Source: Clostridium senegalense JC122 (lineage in GTDB: Bacteria; Bacillota; Clostridia; Clostridiales; Clostridiaceae). From it: a stretch of DNA of 51,151 bases. The notes under the pieces are model-generated. The model did not search any database. It saw only the letters and a program-made list of their open reading frames with translations, and was not told the origin of the DNA. This document shows, piece by piece, positions 26,828 through 36,062 of the stretch. The stretch is taken from assembly GCF_000285575.1 (NCBI RefSeq), contig NZ_HE611055.1, forward strand, positions 206,300 through 257,450, given 5' to 3'. The position numbers were made by a program, and so were the translations under genes. Each line of letters begins with the position of its first letter. Within the stretch, counting starts at the first letter, position 1.

Positions 26828-27604
26828 TTATTTATTTTTATTAATATAACTTTCTATTTTATACTGTGGGTATTGTTGTTTCTTATATCTAATAGCATTA
26901 TTAGGACAACTATGTATACATCTAGTGCACATCATGCACTTATTTTTAAATTTAACAACTTTGTTTTTAATAATTATATTATTTTGTGGACATTGTTTAG
27001 CACATAATCCACATCCATTACACATATCACTTGTTGAAAAACTTTTGCCCATAAACTTAGCCATAATAGAAAATACTTCTGCTAAAATATCCTTTGAAAC
27101 TATGCTCTTATTATTATTTATCTTTTCTATATTGTTATTTTCTATATTTTTAACTAAAACATCTATTTGACTTTCCACATTTGTAAACATAACCTCAATT
27201 TCTTCTTCTGTATTCCTTTTATATTTACCAAAATAAAAATTTTTAGGCATAACATATGTTTCTTTTCCTATAACTTCATATCCCTTTTTTTCTAATTTTG
27301 ATGCTAATGAATCTACACCATTGGCGTTTATTAAACCTGCCGATGTTGAATAAACTATAGCTTTTGTCTTATTTATAGTATTAGGCACATTTCTTAATAA
27401 CCACTTTATTAATTTTTCTGGAACATTTCCAGCATAAATAGGTCCTCCAATAACAATTAAATCTATATCATCATTAAAACTTATTTTTTCTTCTATACTA
27501 TTAGCTTTAACACTAAATCCTATATCCTCTAATTTTGATTTTAACCTATCTGCTATGTATTTTGTATTACCACTACCTGAAAAGTACATTATCGAAATTT
27601 TCAT
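26828..27604 (-). CDS. EFR1 family ferredoxin (flavodoxin fused to two 4Fe-4S clusters)
   Basis: A 258-residue fusion. The N-terminal flavodoxin half has FSGSGNTKYIADRL (FMN loop) and IVIGGPIYAGNVPEKL. The C-terminal half carries two 4Fe-4S motifs, CNGCGLCAKQCP and CMMCTRCIHSCP. EFR1 proteins of anaerobes carry electrons between flavin and iron-sulfur partners. The CAGGAGG ribosome site precedes ATG 27604. It lies 45 bases after the MarR gene on the same strand, so it is likely cotranscribed and repressed by MarR. Confidence 0.93.
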   Translation of the reverse strand: MKISIMYFSGSGNTKYIADRLKSKLEDIGFSVKANSIEEKISFNDDIDLIVIGGPIYAGNVPEKLIKWLLRNVPNTINKTKAIVYSTSAGLINANGVDSLASKLEKKGYEVIGKETYVMPKNFYFGKYKRNTEEEIEVMFTNVESQIDVLVKNIENNNIEKINNNKSIVSKDILAEVFSIMAKFMGKSFSTSDMCNGCGLCAKQCPQNNIIIKNKVVKFKNKCMMCTRCIHSCPNNAIRYKKQQYPQYKIESYINKNK

Positions 27605-27649
27605 ATCTTATCCTCCTGAAAATTTATATATTAATATAAGTGCAATGCA

Positions 27650-28084
27650 TTATTTTTTATATAAATTATTTTTCATTTGTTTTAAAACTTTTAATGTAAT
27701 TAAAAGGTCCTCTTCTCTTATATTTTTTATCATATCTTTAAAAATATCTTCTAAAACTTTGCTAATTTCAATAAATTCATTAAAAAAGGTGTCTTTTAAT
27801 ATTATATTCTTCTTTCTTTTATCGTCATTATCTTGAATAATATCTATAAATCCATTTTCACTAAGTTTCATTAAATTTCTGCTTATATTCCCCTTATTAA
27901 TTCCCATATTTTCAGCAAGCAATTCTTGACTTATCGGTATATTATCTTTTAATTTCATTAAATTCATTATGGTAAGCATTTGCCCTTGACCTAATTTATT
28001 TTCTTTAACACCTTCATCCATTCGTGTTTTAGTTTCTTTTGAAATAAAATAAATTAAATCGCCTATTTCTCTATAATCGTTCAT
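27650..28084 (-). CDS. MarR family transcriptional regulator
   Basis: A 144-residue winged-helix regulator. The dimer helix (MNDYREIGDLIYFISKE) is followed by LGQGQMLTIMNLMKLKDNIPISQELLAENMGINKGNISRNLMKLSENGFIDIIQDNDDKRKKNIILKD, which contains the HTH and wing. ATG 28084 has AAAGGAG eight bases upstream and is preferred over an upstream in-frame ATG at 28120 that lies inside the operator. It probably represses its own gene and the downstream EFR1 gene. Confidence 0.9.
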   Translation of the reverse strand: MNDYREIGDLIYFISKETKTRMDEGVKENKLGQGQMLTIMNLMKLKDNIPISQELLAENMGINKGNISRNLMKLSENGFIDIIQDNDDKRKKNIILKDTFFNEFIEISKVLEDIFKDMIKNIREEDLLITLKVLKQMKNNLYKK

Positions 28085-28120
28085 ATCATTTTTCTCCTTT
28101 GTAGATTTATTATAAATCAT

Positions 28121-28142
28121 TTTAGTTGTGCACGCAACTAAA
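28121..28142. promoter_or_regulatory. MarR-type operator palindrome
   Basis: TTTAGTTG (28121-28128) and CAACTAAA (28135-28142) are perfect inverted halves with spacer TGCACG. The site lies 37 bases upstream of the MarR start and overlaps the likely promoter; 22-bp spacing fits MarR dimers. Confidence 0.7.
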
Positions 28143-28237
28143 AAATATTGTAAAATTTCTATTTTATGAACTGTACATTAGCCCTTCATTATATTTAACT
28201 TAAATACATAAATATTTTTTAATATTTATATAATAAC

Positions 28238-28264
28238 AAGCTCACAAGAAAAACTTATGAGCTT
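28238..28264 (-). terminator. possible terminator of the XRE-TPR gene
   Basis: AAGCTCA (28238-28244) pairs with TGAGCTT (28258-28264). The T tail is weak on both sides, so activity is uncertain. Confidence 0.35.
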
Positions 28265-28331
28265 AAAAATTTAAATTAAATTAATATTATTTTTAAATTA
28301 ATTATCTATATAATTGTTTAAATATTTTAAC

Positions 28332-29378
28332 TTATAAAGATTTATTCTCATAAAGCTTTTTTAATCTTTCAATTTCTCTTTTAGGTCTATCAACCATTTC
28401 TCCTGTAAAGACATTATATTCATTCTGTATAATTGATATCTCCTGTTGCAAAACTTCTATAGCCTTATCATATTTTTTTAGTGTTTCGTATACTTTAGCC
28501 ATAAATTCAAGTGGATCCACAATACGAGGTTTTTCTTGTAATTCCATAGATTTTGCATAGTATTTAAGTGCTTTATCATACTCACCTAATCTCATCATAC
28601 GATCTCCTCGTGAAACATAAGCTCTCCAATCTCCTTGGAATTCACTTACTCCCTTATTCCACAATCTTAAAGCATTTTCTATATTCCCCTGTTGTAACTC
28701 AATATCACCTTCATACATAAAATCTAAACAGGTATGATTTAATTGCTTTACATGCTCTAATACTTTTTTAGCTTTCTTATAATAACCATCTCTAATTAAT
28801 TGGTCTAAATAAAACAAATGTCCACTCCAATATTTAGGGTGATTTTGTGTAAACTCCTCATAGTACTTAATTAAATCATCATGTCTATTATAATATTCAT
28901 CTCCAAATACACCTTTTTCTGCATGAATAAGTGCAGTATGATAGTTCTTTTCATATGGTTTATATTTTAAAGCCTCTTTTATATAATTCGATGCCTTTTT
29001 ATTATCACTTTCAGCCCTATGATTATAAAGCTCTCCTAAAAGATAGTATGCTTTAGCGTTTTTAGGTTCACTATTAATAATTCCTTCAAGGAAATTAACA
29101 GCATAATTAAAAACCTCTTCACTTATTATTCTTTCATTATATAACATGTTTTCTATTCTTTTCATTTGAGCATCATATGGTATAACAAAAAGCTCATCTA
29201 TAGTAATCCCAAAATAAACTGAAATCATAGGAAGTAATTGAATATCTGGTGCTGTAATATTATTTTCCCATTTAGAAACAGCTTGATACGAAATTCCTAA
29301 ATGATTAGCTAATTCTTCTTGAGTAACTCCTTTTTCTATACGTAAATTTTTTATCTGTTTTCCAATTTCAATAACCAT
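28332..29378 (-). CDS. XRE regulator with C-terminal tetratricopeptide repeats
   Basis: A 348-residue protein. An XRE HTH (IGKQIKNLRIEKGVTQEELANHLGISYQAVSKWENNITAPDIQLLPMISVYFGITIDELF) is followed by TPR-like helical pairs: AKAYYLLGELYNHRAESDNK, YKPYEKNYHTALIHAEKG, ALRLWNKGVSEFQGDWRAYVSRGDRMMRLGEYDKALKYYAKSME. This domain order occurs in peptide- or stress-responsive regulators of Firmicutes. ATG 29378 with GGAGGAG upstream is chosen over an in-frame start at 29393 that lies on that site. A 16-bp palindrome sits 32 bases upstream of the start. Targets unknown. Confidence 0.88.
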   Translation of the reverse strand: MVIEIGKQIKNLRIEKGVTQEELANHLGISYQAVSKWENNITAPDIQLLPMISVYFGITIDELFVIPYDAQMKRIENMLYNERIISEEVFNYAVNFLEGIINSEPKNAKAYYLLGELYNHRAESDNKKASNYIKEALKYKPYEKNYHTALIHAEKGVFGDEYYNRHDDLIKYYEEFTQNHPKYWSGHLFYLDQLIRDGYYKKAKKVLEHVKQLNHTCLDFMYEGDIELQQGNIENALRLWNKGVSEFQGDWRAYVSRGDRMMRLGEYDKALKYYAKSMELQEKPRIVDPLEFMAKVYETLKKYDKAIEVLQQEISIIQNEYNVFTGEMVDRPKREIERLKKLYENKSL

Positions 29379-29409
29379 AAAAGTCTCCTCCACCTATACC
29401 TATAATTAG

Positions 29410-29425
29410 TTAATTCATGAATTAA
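29410..29425. promoter_or_regulatory. 16-bp perfect palindrome upstream of the XRE-TPR gene
   Basis: TTAATTCATGAATTAA is a perfect palindrome 32 bases upstream of the start and close to AT-rich promoter DNA. It is a plausible autoregulatory site; AT-rich background lowers certainty. Confidence 0.4.
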
Positions 29426-29612
29426 TTTAATTATAGATTCTTGCAATCTTATATACAATAACTTGTATTTTTACATAACTAACCTATAAGTTGATAAAAA
29501 TTTTTCTTGTGGTTTACCCTTTATAATTATTTTTAAACAGATACAATGAATTAGGTTTGTACTTTTTCAGTTAATTTGAAATAACTTATGATCTACTTTA
29601 TCTATTTATAAA

Positions 29613-30404
29613 TTAAACACCTACACTAACTGTTTCTGGCAGAGTACTTCCTCCATCTATAACAACCTGTGTTCCTGTAATATAGGATGACTCATCTGAC
29701 CCTAAGAATGCAGCAAGTTCTCCAACCTCTTCTGGTTTTGCCAATCTTTTTAACGGTACAGCATTTTCTATTCCTTTAGTTACTTCTTCTGGATTTTCCC
29801 CATTTGATTGCATTGCAATACTCTTTGCCATTGGTGTTTCTACATAACCTGGACAAATAGCATTAACTGTTATGTTATGTTTAGCCACCTCTATTGCTAA
29901 AGACTTAGTAAAACCAACTAATGCAGCCTTTGTAGTAGCATAAGCAGTTTCACCTGCATCTGCTACCATATCCCCTGTAACTGATGACATTATAATTATT
30001 TTTCCATACTTTTCTTTAATCATTAAAGGTAAAACCGCTTTTGTGACATTCCATATTCCCTTTATATTTACATCAATATGAAAATCTCTATCATCATCTG
30101 TCATTTCTAAAAAATTTCCTAATTTACAAACTCCTGCATTATTTACTAATATATCTATTTTACCAAACTTACTAACAGCACTTTTTACTGCATTTTCTAC
30201 TTCTCCTTTATTAGCTATATCTGCTTTAACTGCTAAAGCCTCAAACCCTTTTTTATTTAATTCATCTGCTAAGCTATCAACATATGAAGATCTTGCCAAT
30301 AGTACAACTTTTGCTCCATACTTTGCATAAGTTCTAGCAATTCCTTCTCCAATTCCCTTAGATGCTCCTGTTATAAGTGCAACTTTACCTTCTAATTTCC
30401 CCAT
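29613..30404 (-). CDS. ucpA: short-chain dehydrogenase/reductase UcpA
   Basis: A 263-residue SDR. Coenzyme motif TGASKGIG (residues 13-20), NNAG (88-91), catalytic Ser near 141, Tyr155 and Lys159 (YATTK). Characteristic UcpA strings include NNAGVCKLGNFLEMTDDDRDFHIDVNIKG, SVTGDMVADAGETAYA and the C-terminal IDGGSTLPETVSVG, which closely match the E. coli UcpA family. The true substrate of UcpA enzymes is not established; furan tolerance has been reported for the E. coli homologue. GGAGG precedes ATG 30404. Monocistronic. Confidence 0.93.
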   Translation of the reverse strand: MGKLEGKVALITGASKGIGEGIARTYAKYGAKVVLLARSSYVDSLADELNKKGFEALAVKADIANKGEVENAVKSAVSKFGKIDILVNNAGVCKLGNFLEMTDDDRDFHIDVNIKGIWNVTKAVLPLMIKEKYGKIIIMSSVTGDMVADAGETAYATTKAALVGFTKSLAIEVAKHNITVNAICPGYVETPMAKSIAMQSNGENPEEVTKGIENAVPLKRLAKPEEVGELAAFLGSDESSYITGTQVVIDGGSTLPETVSVGV

Positions 30405-30768
30405 AACTTTCCTCCTAATAAACCTATGATTTTTACATCAATTATAATATACATATACATTATATTCCATAAATTAGCGAAACACTTTTCTATTTAAATT
30501 AAATCTATATTAGTATTTATTTACACTCTTTGTTATACTTATAATGAAATAAATTCCAATTCCAGTTTAAATAATAAAATTCATGCTCTTTTTTATGATT
30601 TAATTTTTAACTTATATATGGAAATATATTAAATATATCTGTCATTATACTGTAACCTTTTGAATTTATAATATAGTAAGTTATGAAAATCCAATTAATG
30701 GGTATATTTAAAAACATAAAACTTTTTAATGTTTAATATAAATAATAAGTTTTTTAGGAGGATTTAAA
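30405..30768. other. AT-rich non-coding gap (divergent promoters)
   Basis: No ORF. It contains the promoter of ucpA (-) and of the RDD-like gene (+). The only clear signal is the ribosome site TTAGGAGG at 30752-30760. Nothing else can be supported. Confidence 0.5.
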
Positions 30769-31212
30769 ATGGATTTAAAAAATAATGAAAATGGTAACAA
30801 ACCTTTAGAAGAGGATATGCAACTATCTAATGACGCATCCTTAGATGAGTTTACAGAATCTGATGATACTATTGAAACTATAGCTACTAATAATGAAAAC
30901 TCTGAGGAATTACAAGGTGAAGAACTTCAACTTAATAATAACACTTTTACCGATTCAATTACTTTTAAAGATGCATTACAAAGTCAACTTATAGATGTAC
31001 TTATAACTGCTAGTATATCTATATTAGGAACCATTGTTATAGACTTTATTCTAAGAATTTTTAAATTTTATATAAGCGACAAATTTTTATTTATAGTTAT
31101 ATTGTTTATTCCTGCACTTATATTATATAATGTATTAATGACAACAATGAAAAACAAAATGACACTTGGTCAAAAGCTATCAAACATACGTTTAACAAAA
31201 AATAAAAATTAG
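30769..31212 (+). CDS. RDD-like membrane protein with acidic N-terminal region
   Basis: A 147-residue protein. The first 60 residues are acidic and Asn/Glu-rich. Two hydrophobic segments follow (about 75-95 [21 protein letters not shown] and 103-125). The C-terminal end [19 protein letters not shown] resembles the RDD family end (TxGKKLxxIRV). It probably sits in the membrane with a cytoplasmic acidic tail. It lies 12 bases upstream of the methyltransferase gene and is likely cotranscribed. Function unknown. Confidence 0.75.
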   Translation: MDLKNNENGNKPLEEDMQLSNDASLDEFTESDDTIETIATNNENSEELQGEELQLNNNTFTDSITFKDALQSQLIDVLITASISILGTIVIDFILRIFKFYISDKFLFIVILFIPALILYNVLMTTMKNKMTLGQKLSNIRLTKNKN

Positions 31213-31223
31213 GAGCGATTTAC

Positions 31224-32579
31224 TTGAGAAAAAGAAAAGAGTATGAATTTTTAATAGAAACAACTGAGTTTCCTGGAAAAGGCATAGCTTTTTATGAAGG
31301 CGAAAAAGTTGCTATAAAAAACACATTACCAGGACAAAAGGTAAAGGCTAGAGTTACTAAAAAAAGTAGTCAAAATGGCGTTCAAGCAAAACTTATAGAA
31401 GTATTAGAGGATGTAGATTATAAAATAAAGCCACATTGTGATATTTCTAATCAATGTGGTGGTTGTAGTCATGCATCCTTAGATTATGAAACTCAATTAA
31501 AGTTTAAAACAGAACAAGTTAAAAAACTTTTAGATGAGGGTAATATTAAAGATTATGACTTCTTAGGTATAGAAGAAAGTCCTGTTGTTTTTGAATACAG
31601 AAATAAAATGGAATTTACCTTTGGAGATATGGAAAAAGGCGGAGAGCTAACGTTAGGAATGCATGTTAAAAACAGAAACTTTAGTATAATAACTGTTGAT
31701 AACTGCAAAATAGTTGATAATGATTTTAGAACTATATTAACAACTACATTAAATCATTTTAAAAACACAGAGCTTCCATATTATAAAGTTCTAAAGCATG
31801 AAGGTTTTTTAAGAAACTTAGTAGTTAGAAAAGCTATAAATACCGGCGAAATACTTGTTAATTTAGTAACTACAACTCAAAATAGTTATGATTTAACAAA
31901 ATTTGTTGAAGAATTAAAATCTCTTAATCTTAATGGAAAAATAGTAAGCATTATACATACATTAAATGACTCACTATCTGATGTGGTTCAAGCTGATGAA
32001 ATAAAAGTTTTATACGGTAAAGATTACATAGTTGAAGACTTATTAGGATTAAAATTTAAAATTAATCCCTTTGCATTCTTCCAAACAAATACAAAGGGTG
32101 CTGAAAAACTTTATTCCATGGTTAGAGATTTTATGGGGGACTCTGAAAATAAAATAGTTTTTGACTTATATTGTGGTACTGGTACCATCGGTCAAATAGT
32201 AGCCCCAAAAGCAAAAAAAGTCCTAGGAATAGAATTAATTGAAGAAGCAGTAGATGCTGCTAAAGAAAATGCTAAATTAAACAATTTAGATAACTGTGAA
32301 TTTATAGCAGGTGATGTAGCTAAGGTAATAAAAGATGTAAAAATTAAACCAGATATAATCATTCTAGATCCACCAAGAGCTGGAGTTCACCCTATTGCAT
32401 TAGATTATGTAATAAAATTTGATGCTAAAGAAATAATTTATGTATCATGTAATCCAAAATCATTGGTAACTGACTTACAAGTTCTTACTAATGCTGGATA
32501 TAAAATAGATAAGATAAAATTAAAAGACATGTTCCCACATACACCTCACGTAGAAACTGTATGTAGACTATATAAGTAA
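31224..32579 (+). CDS. rlmD: 23S rRNA (uracil-5-)-methyltransferase, RlmD/RumA type
   Basis: A 451-residue TrmA/RumA-family enzyme. A TRAM domain (about 1-60) is followed by iron-sulfur cysteines Cys72, Cys78 and Cys81 ([12 protein letters not shown]) with a fourth candidate in VDNCKIV. The SAM site is [12 protein letters not shown], the target-strand motif DPPRAG and the catalytic Cys in YVSCNPKSL. It methylates uridines of 23S rRNA. The start TTG at 31224 follows AGGAGC with normal spacing; no better ATG is nearby. The downstream hairpin at 32584-32640 terminates the message. Confidence 0.92.
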   Translation: MRKRKEYEFLIETTEFPGKGIAFYEGEKVAIKNTLPGQKVKARVTKKSSQNGVQAKLIEVLEDVDYKIKPHCDISNQCGGCSHASLDYETQLKFKTEQVKKLLDEGNIKDYDFLGIEESPVVFEYRNKMEFTFGDMEKGGELTLGMHVKNRNFSIITVDNCKIVDNDFRTILTTTLNHFKNTELPYYKVLKHEGFLRNLVVRKAINTGEILVNLVTTTQNSYDLTKFVEELKSLNLNGKIVSIIHTLNDSLSDVVQADEIKVLYGKDYIVEDLLGLKFKINPFAFFQTNTKGAEKLYSMVRDFMGDSENKIVFDLYCGTGTIGQIVAPKAKKVLGIELIEEAVDAAKENAKLNNLDNCEFIAGDVAKVIKDVKIKPDIIILDPPRAGVHPIALDYVIKFDAKEIIYVSCNPKSLVTDLQVLTNAGYKIDKIKLKDMFPHTPHVETVCRLYK

Positions 32580-32583
32580 TTAT

Positions 32584-32640
32584 AATAAGTTACATTAAAG
32601 CTAAGCAAAAGTTTGCTTAGCTTTTTTAATGTAACTTATT
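32584..32640. terminator. bidirectional intrinsic terminator
   Basis: AATAAGTTACATTAAA (32584-32599) and its near-complement (32625-32640) enclose an inner stem CTAAGCAAA/TTTGCTTAG. It lies between convergent rlmD (+) and kinase (-) genes. Confidence 0.85.
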
Positions 32641-32670
32641 AATAACTTAGTTTATCTTATATTATATTTT

Positions 32671-34095
32671 TTATAAAATTATTGTTATTTTTGTGCCTTC
32701 TTTTAATTTACTTTCAATTTTTACATCTCCGCCATGATTTTTAATTATTTCCTTGGAAATAGCCATTCCAAGACCTGAACCTTTGTGAAGTTCACCTGTA
32801 TTTGTTCCTCTATAATATCTATCAAATATATGCTTTAAGTCTTCTTCACTTATACCTTTTCCATTGTCACTTATCGTTATATATATTCTTTCTCTTTTTT
32901 CTAATTCAACTCTAATTTTTACATCTTCATCATTATGGACTATTGCATTAAAAATTAAATTTGTTAAACAACGTTTCAATAAAAGAATATCTACTTCTTT
33001 TTCTGCAACTTCTGTTTTAGGAATAAATTCAATATCTCTATTACTATATTTGTTATCATTTAATATAGCTATTATAACTTCTTTAGTTAGGCTTACTAAA
33101 TTGGCCCTACCTTTTTTTAAAAATAATGCGTTATTTTTTAGACGAGTACTTAAATTTAAATCATTAACTAGCTCTGTTATATATAAAGATTTTTGATATA
33201 TAATTTCACCATATTCTTGTATTTCTTCTTCTGTAAAATCATAATCACCATTTATAAGTTCTGAATAACCTCTTATAGAAGCTAGTGGAGTTTTTATGTC
33301 ATGAGATATATTTGCTATCCATTCCTCTCTCATTTTTTCATTTTTCTTTCTTTCAGCCTCATTTTCTTTAAGAATAGAAGACAAGGCATTTAGGTTTCTA
33401 AATACATTTGAATAAATACCTTTTTCTTTAAATGTTAAATTATAATTTCCCATAGATAAAGTTTTTACTCCATCTATAATTCTTCCAACTGGCTTTGTAA
33501 GCCTTCTACTAAATAACAATCCACCTATTATAGCAATTAAGCTATCCATGATTAATACCCCTGTTAATATGTCCTTAATTAGATTTCCCATAATATTTTG
33601 GCTATACATTATAACTGTTTTACTCAATTTATTCATTGGAAAATTAATTATGTAACTTAACTTTCTATCTCCTATATCAACACTTGATACTAATATGTTT
33701 TCTAATCCCTCTGCACCACCTGTGTATTTATAAGCATTAACAATATCTACAGGCGCATACTCATTTTGTACCTCTTTAGGCTTTTTATAATTTATAATTT
33801 CTTTTCCATTTTCATCTAATACTTGAACCCAAAGATTATTTTCATCTAAACTTTTTTTACCTTCATCTCTTATAATTATTTCATCATTAGTTAATTCTAT
33901 ATTATCCCCAAAAACCCTTGTAAAACTTTCTGGATCTAATTTAACTTCTTTATACGTCATCGGTTCCACTAATACAAATCCTTGTGATGAATTTTTAATT
34001 ATAGATACCATTCCTAATGTTACATTTATAAAAAATATAAACACATTTATAAGAACTATTGTTATAACAAATCTTGCAGTAAGTTTTATATTCAT
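32671..34095 (-). CDS. sensor histidine kinase with HAMP domain
   Basis: A 474-residue kinase. TM1 about 8-30; an extracytoplasmic sensor region about 31-172; TM2 about 174-196; a HAMP-like linker (RRLTKPVGRIIDGVKTLSMGNY). The H box ANISHDIKTPLASIRGYSEL carries His265. N box IFNAIVHN, DNGKGI and FDRYYRGTN..GSGLGMAI complete the ATPase. The larger sensor domain contrasts with the short-loop kinase at 5665. It follows its regulator with 3 bases between the genes. The ABC-2 operon encoded upstream is the likely target. The signal is unknown; cell-envelope stress is an inference. Confidence 0.92.
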   Translation of the reverse strand: MNIKLTARFVITIVLINVFIFFINVTLGMVSIIKNSSQGFVLVEPMTYKEVKLDPESFTRVFGDNIELTNDEIIIRDEGKKSLDENNLWVQVLDENGKEIINYKKPKEVQNEYAPVDIVNAYKYTGGAEGLENILVSSVDIGDRKLSYIINFPMNKLSKTVIMYSQNIMGNLIKDILTGVLIMDSLIAIIGGLLFSRRLTKPVGRIIDGVKTLSMGNYNLTFKEKGIYSNVFRNLNALSSILKENEAERKKNEKMREEWIANISHDIKTPLASIRGYSELINGDYDFTEEEIQEYGEIIYQKSLYITELVNDLNLSTRLKNNALFLKKGRANLVSLTKEVIIAILNDNKYSNRDIEFIPKTEVAEKEVDILLLKRCLTNLIFNAIVHNDEDVKIRVELEKRERIYITISDNGKGISEEDLKHIFDRYYRGTNTGELHKGSGLGMAISKEIIKNHGGDVKIESKLKEGTKITIIL

Positions 34096-34098
34096 AAA

Positions 34099-34818
34099 TT
34101 ACTCATCCTTTACAACAAGTTTATATCCAAGACCTTTAGCAGTTACTAAATACTGAGGTTTAGATGGATTTTCTTCTATTTTTTCTCTAAGCCTTCTCAT
34201 ATGAACCATTATAGTGTTATCAAATCCAATGTAATCTTCGCCCCATACTCTATCACATATATTTTCTTTACTTATTATTTGATTTTTATTATTAGCTAAA
34301 TAAGCCAATAATTTAAATTCTTTTGCTTTTAATTCTACTATCTCTCCATTTTTTCTTAATTCAAATTTTTCCTCATCTAATACAAATGGACCAAACTTTA
34401 TTACATTTTCTTCTTTATTAATATTTTCAACATATACACTTCTTCTTAAATGAGCCTTAACTCTATATGCTACCTCTTTAGGACTAAAAGGTTTTGTTAT
34501 ATAATCATCTGCACCTATAGCAAAACCTAATATTCTATCCAATTCTTCATTTTTAGCAGATAAAAATAATATAGGTACCATAGCCTTTTCTCTCATTTTT
34601 TTACATACTTCATATCCTTCCATATCTGGAAGCATTATATCTAATATAACTAAGTCAGGAAGCTCTCTTTTAAAAACTTCTAATGCTTTACTTCCTGTTT
34701 CTGCAGTAAAAACATGATTCAATCCTTCTTTTTTCAAAACTGTTGATAAAAGTTTTAATATTTCAACTTCATCATCTACTAAAAGTATTTTTTTATTATT
34801 AATTGATATATCCTCCAC
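34099..34818 (-). CDS. response regulator, OmpR/PhoB family
   Basis: A 239-residue regulator with acidic pocket VDDE (14-17), phospho-acceptor Asp60 in LVILDIMLPDMEG, FLSAK switch residue and KPFS Lys. The winged helix has VELKAKEFKLLAYL, MVHMRRLREKIE and LVTAKGLGYKL. The start ATG 34818 follows AAAGGATGAGG. It is cotranscribed with its kinase. A strong terminator (34955-34997) separates this pair from the ABC operon upstream. Confidence 0.93.
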   Translation of the reverse strand: MEDISINNKKILLVDDEVEILKLLSTVLKKEGLNHVFTAETGSKALEVFKRELPDLVILDIMLPDMEGYEVCKKMREKAMVPILFLSAKNEELDRILGFAIGADDYITKPFSPKEVAYRVKAHLRRSVYVENINKEENVIKFGPFVLDEEKFELRKNGEIVELKAKEFKLLAYLANNKNQIISKENICDRVWGEDYIGFDNTIMVHMRRLREKIEENPSKPQYLVTAKGLGYKLVVKDE

Positions 34819-34954
34819 ACTACCTCATCCTTTCTTAATTAAAACCATATATTTATATCTTTTATTATATACATATAACAACTAAATATAAATGTTTTAA
34901 AATTAATATAATTCCTATGGATAAATAAATTTAACTTTTACAATTTAGTTTAAA

Positions 34955-34997
34955 AAAACTGTTTCAATATATTAAATCTTTATATTGAAACAGTTTT
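34955..34997 (-). terminator. intrinsic terminator of the ABC/zinc-ribbon operon
   Basis: A 17-bp stem: AAAACTGTTTCAATATA (34955-34971) with TATATTGAAACAGTTTT (34981-34997), a 9-base loop and A/T tracts. It follows the stop at 35029. Confidence 0.88.
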
Positions 34998-35028
34998 ATA
35001 AAATAATTATATATTATATTGGTTTAAA

Positions 35029-35235
35029 TTATGATGTTAAGAAATCTAGTATATTCCATCCTGCTTTTGTTTTAGATTTGTATAATTCTGTATATCCGCA
35101 TCTAGCACAACTTATTGTAATAAATTTTTTATTTTGAACATCAAATATTTTAGCTAAATTTCCTCCAGTAGCTTGAAATTCATCATTTTCATATTCATTA
35201 CATCCACATTTAGGACAAATATATTGTTTTTTCAT
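35029..35235 (-). CDS. small zinc-ribbon protein
   Basis: A 68-residue protein with two CxxC pairs: CPKCGCNEY near residue 8 and CARCGYTELYKSK near 43. These form a zinc ribbon typical of uncharacterised nucleic-acid or ribosome-associated zinc-binding proteins (YgzB-like or DUF-type). The GGAG on the minus strand precedes ATG 35235. It is the last gene of the ABC operon, 21 bases after the permease. No catalytic residues; function unknown. Confidence 0.75.
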   Translation of the reverse strand: MKKQYICPKCGCNEYENDEFQATGGNLAKIFDVQNKKFITISCARCGYTELYKSKTKAGWNILDFLTS

Positions 35236-35256
35236 ATCTAATCTCCTTTATATATT

Positions 35257-36042
35257 TTATCTTTTTTCACTAACAAAGTTTTTATAAGTTATTTTAGGAA
35301 CTATTATTAACACTAATATAAACATTAGTAAATCTATTCCTGCTATGAACATAGGTGTTTTATACCTTATAAAAGTCGATGAATACATGGCCCATAGTGG
35401 AGTCAGTCCTGCATATTTTTGAATTTGTGCTGGTAAAAAGTTTGCTGCTATATATGGTATTCCCATGAATAATCCACTTACCATAAAGGGCATTATTGCA
35501 TTGTTACTTATAGATGATAATAAAAGTGTTATCTGAGTAAAGAATATACATCCCATTACCATTGTTATTCCTAATATTATAATCATTTGAAGAACTGTTA
35601 TTGTTGAACCACTATTTCCAAAATACCATAATTCTTTTAATTGTAAATTTAAACCTTCAGCACCTGAGTAATGTATAGCAGAAAATACAATAATTAAATA
35701 TAGTGACAATAATACTATTGATGTAGCTATACTCCCTGCTATACTTTTTGCCATAACAACTTTTTTCTTTCCATTTTTACTTGAGTTTATCAAATCAGTC
35801 ATATATGAGTTATACTCAACATTATACATAGATGAAGTTATTATAAGTATAAGCATCCCCATTATTGGTGCTATTCCATAAGTTTTATCAAATACAGAAG
35901 CATAATTTTCTAATATATAATTGGGATATGAGCTATCAAATCTTACAAGTACTGAAGATAATAACGCTCCTAATATCCAAACTAAAAATACTCTTTTTTT
36001 AAGTAGTACTTTTCTTAATTCACTTTTTACTAAATTATACAT
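35257..36042 (-). CDS. ABC-2-type transporter permease
   Basis: A 261-residue integral membrane protein with about six helices. The N-terminus MYNLVKSELRKVLLKKRVFLVWILG matches ABC-2 permeases, which begin with an amphipathic segment. Helices near 17-33, 58-76, 103-126, 155-180, 187-210 and 230-252. It pairs with the ATPase at 36063 and the second permease at 36976. Substrate unknown; such operons commonly export lantibiotics or protect from them. Confidence 0.82.
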   Translation of the reverse strand: MYNLVKSELRKVLLKKRVFLVWILGALLSSVLVRFDSSYPNYILENYASVFDKTYGIAPIMGMLILIITSSMYNVEYNSYMTDLINSSKNGKKKVVMAKSIAGSIATSIVLLSLYLIIVFSAIHYSGAEGLNLQLKELWYFGNSGSTITVLQMIIILGITMVMGCIFFTQITLLLSSISNNAIMPFMVSGLFMGIPYIAANFLPAQIQKYAGLTPLWAMYSSTFIRYKTPMFIAGIDLLMFILVLIIVPKITYKNFVSEKR

Positions 36043-36062
36043 TTTAATTCTCCTTTAAACTA

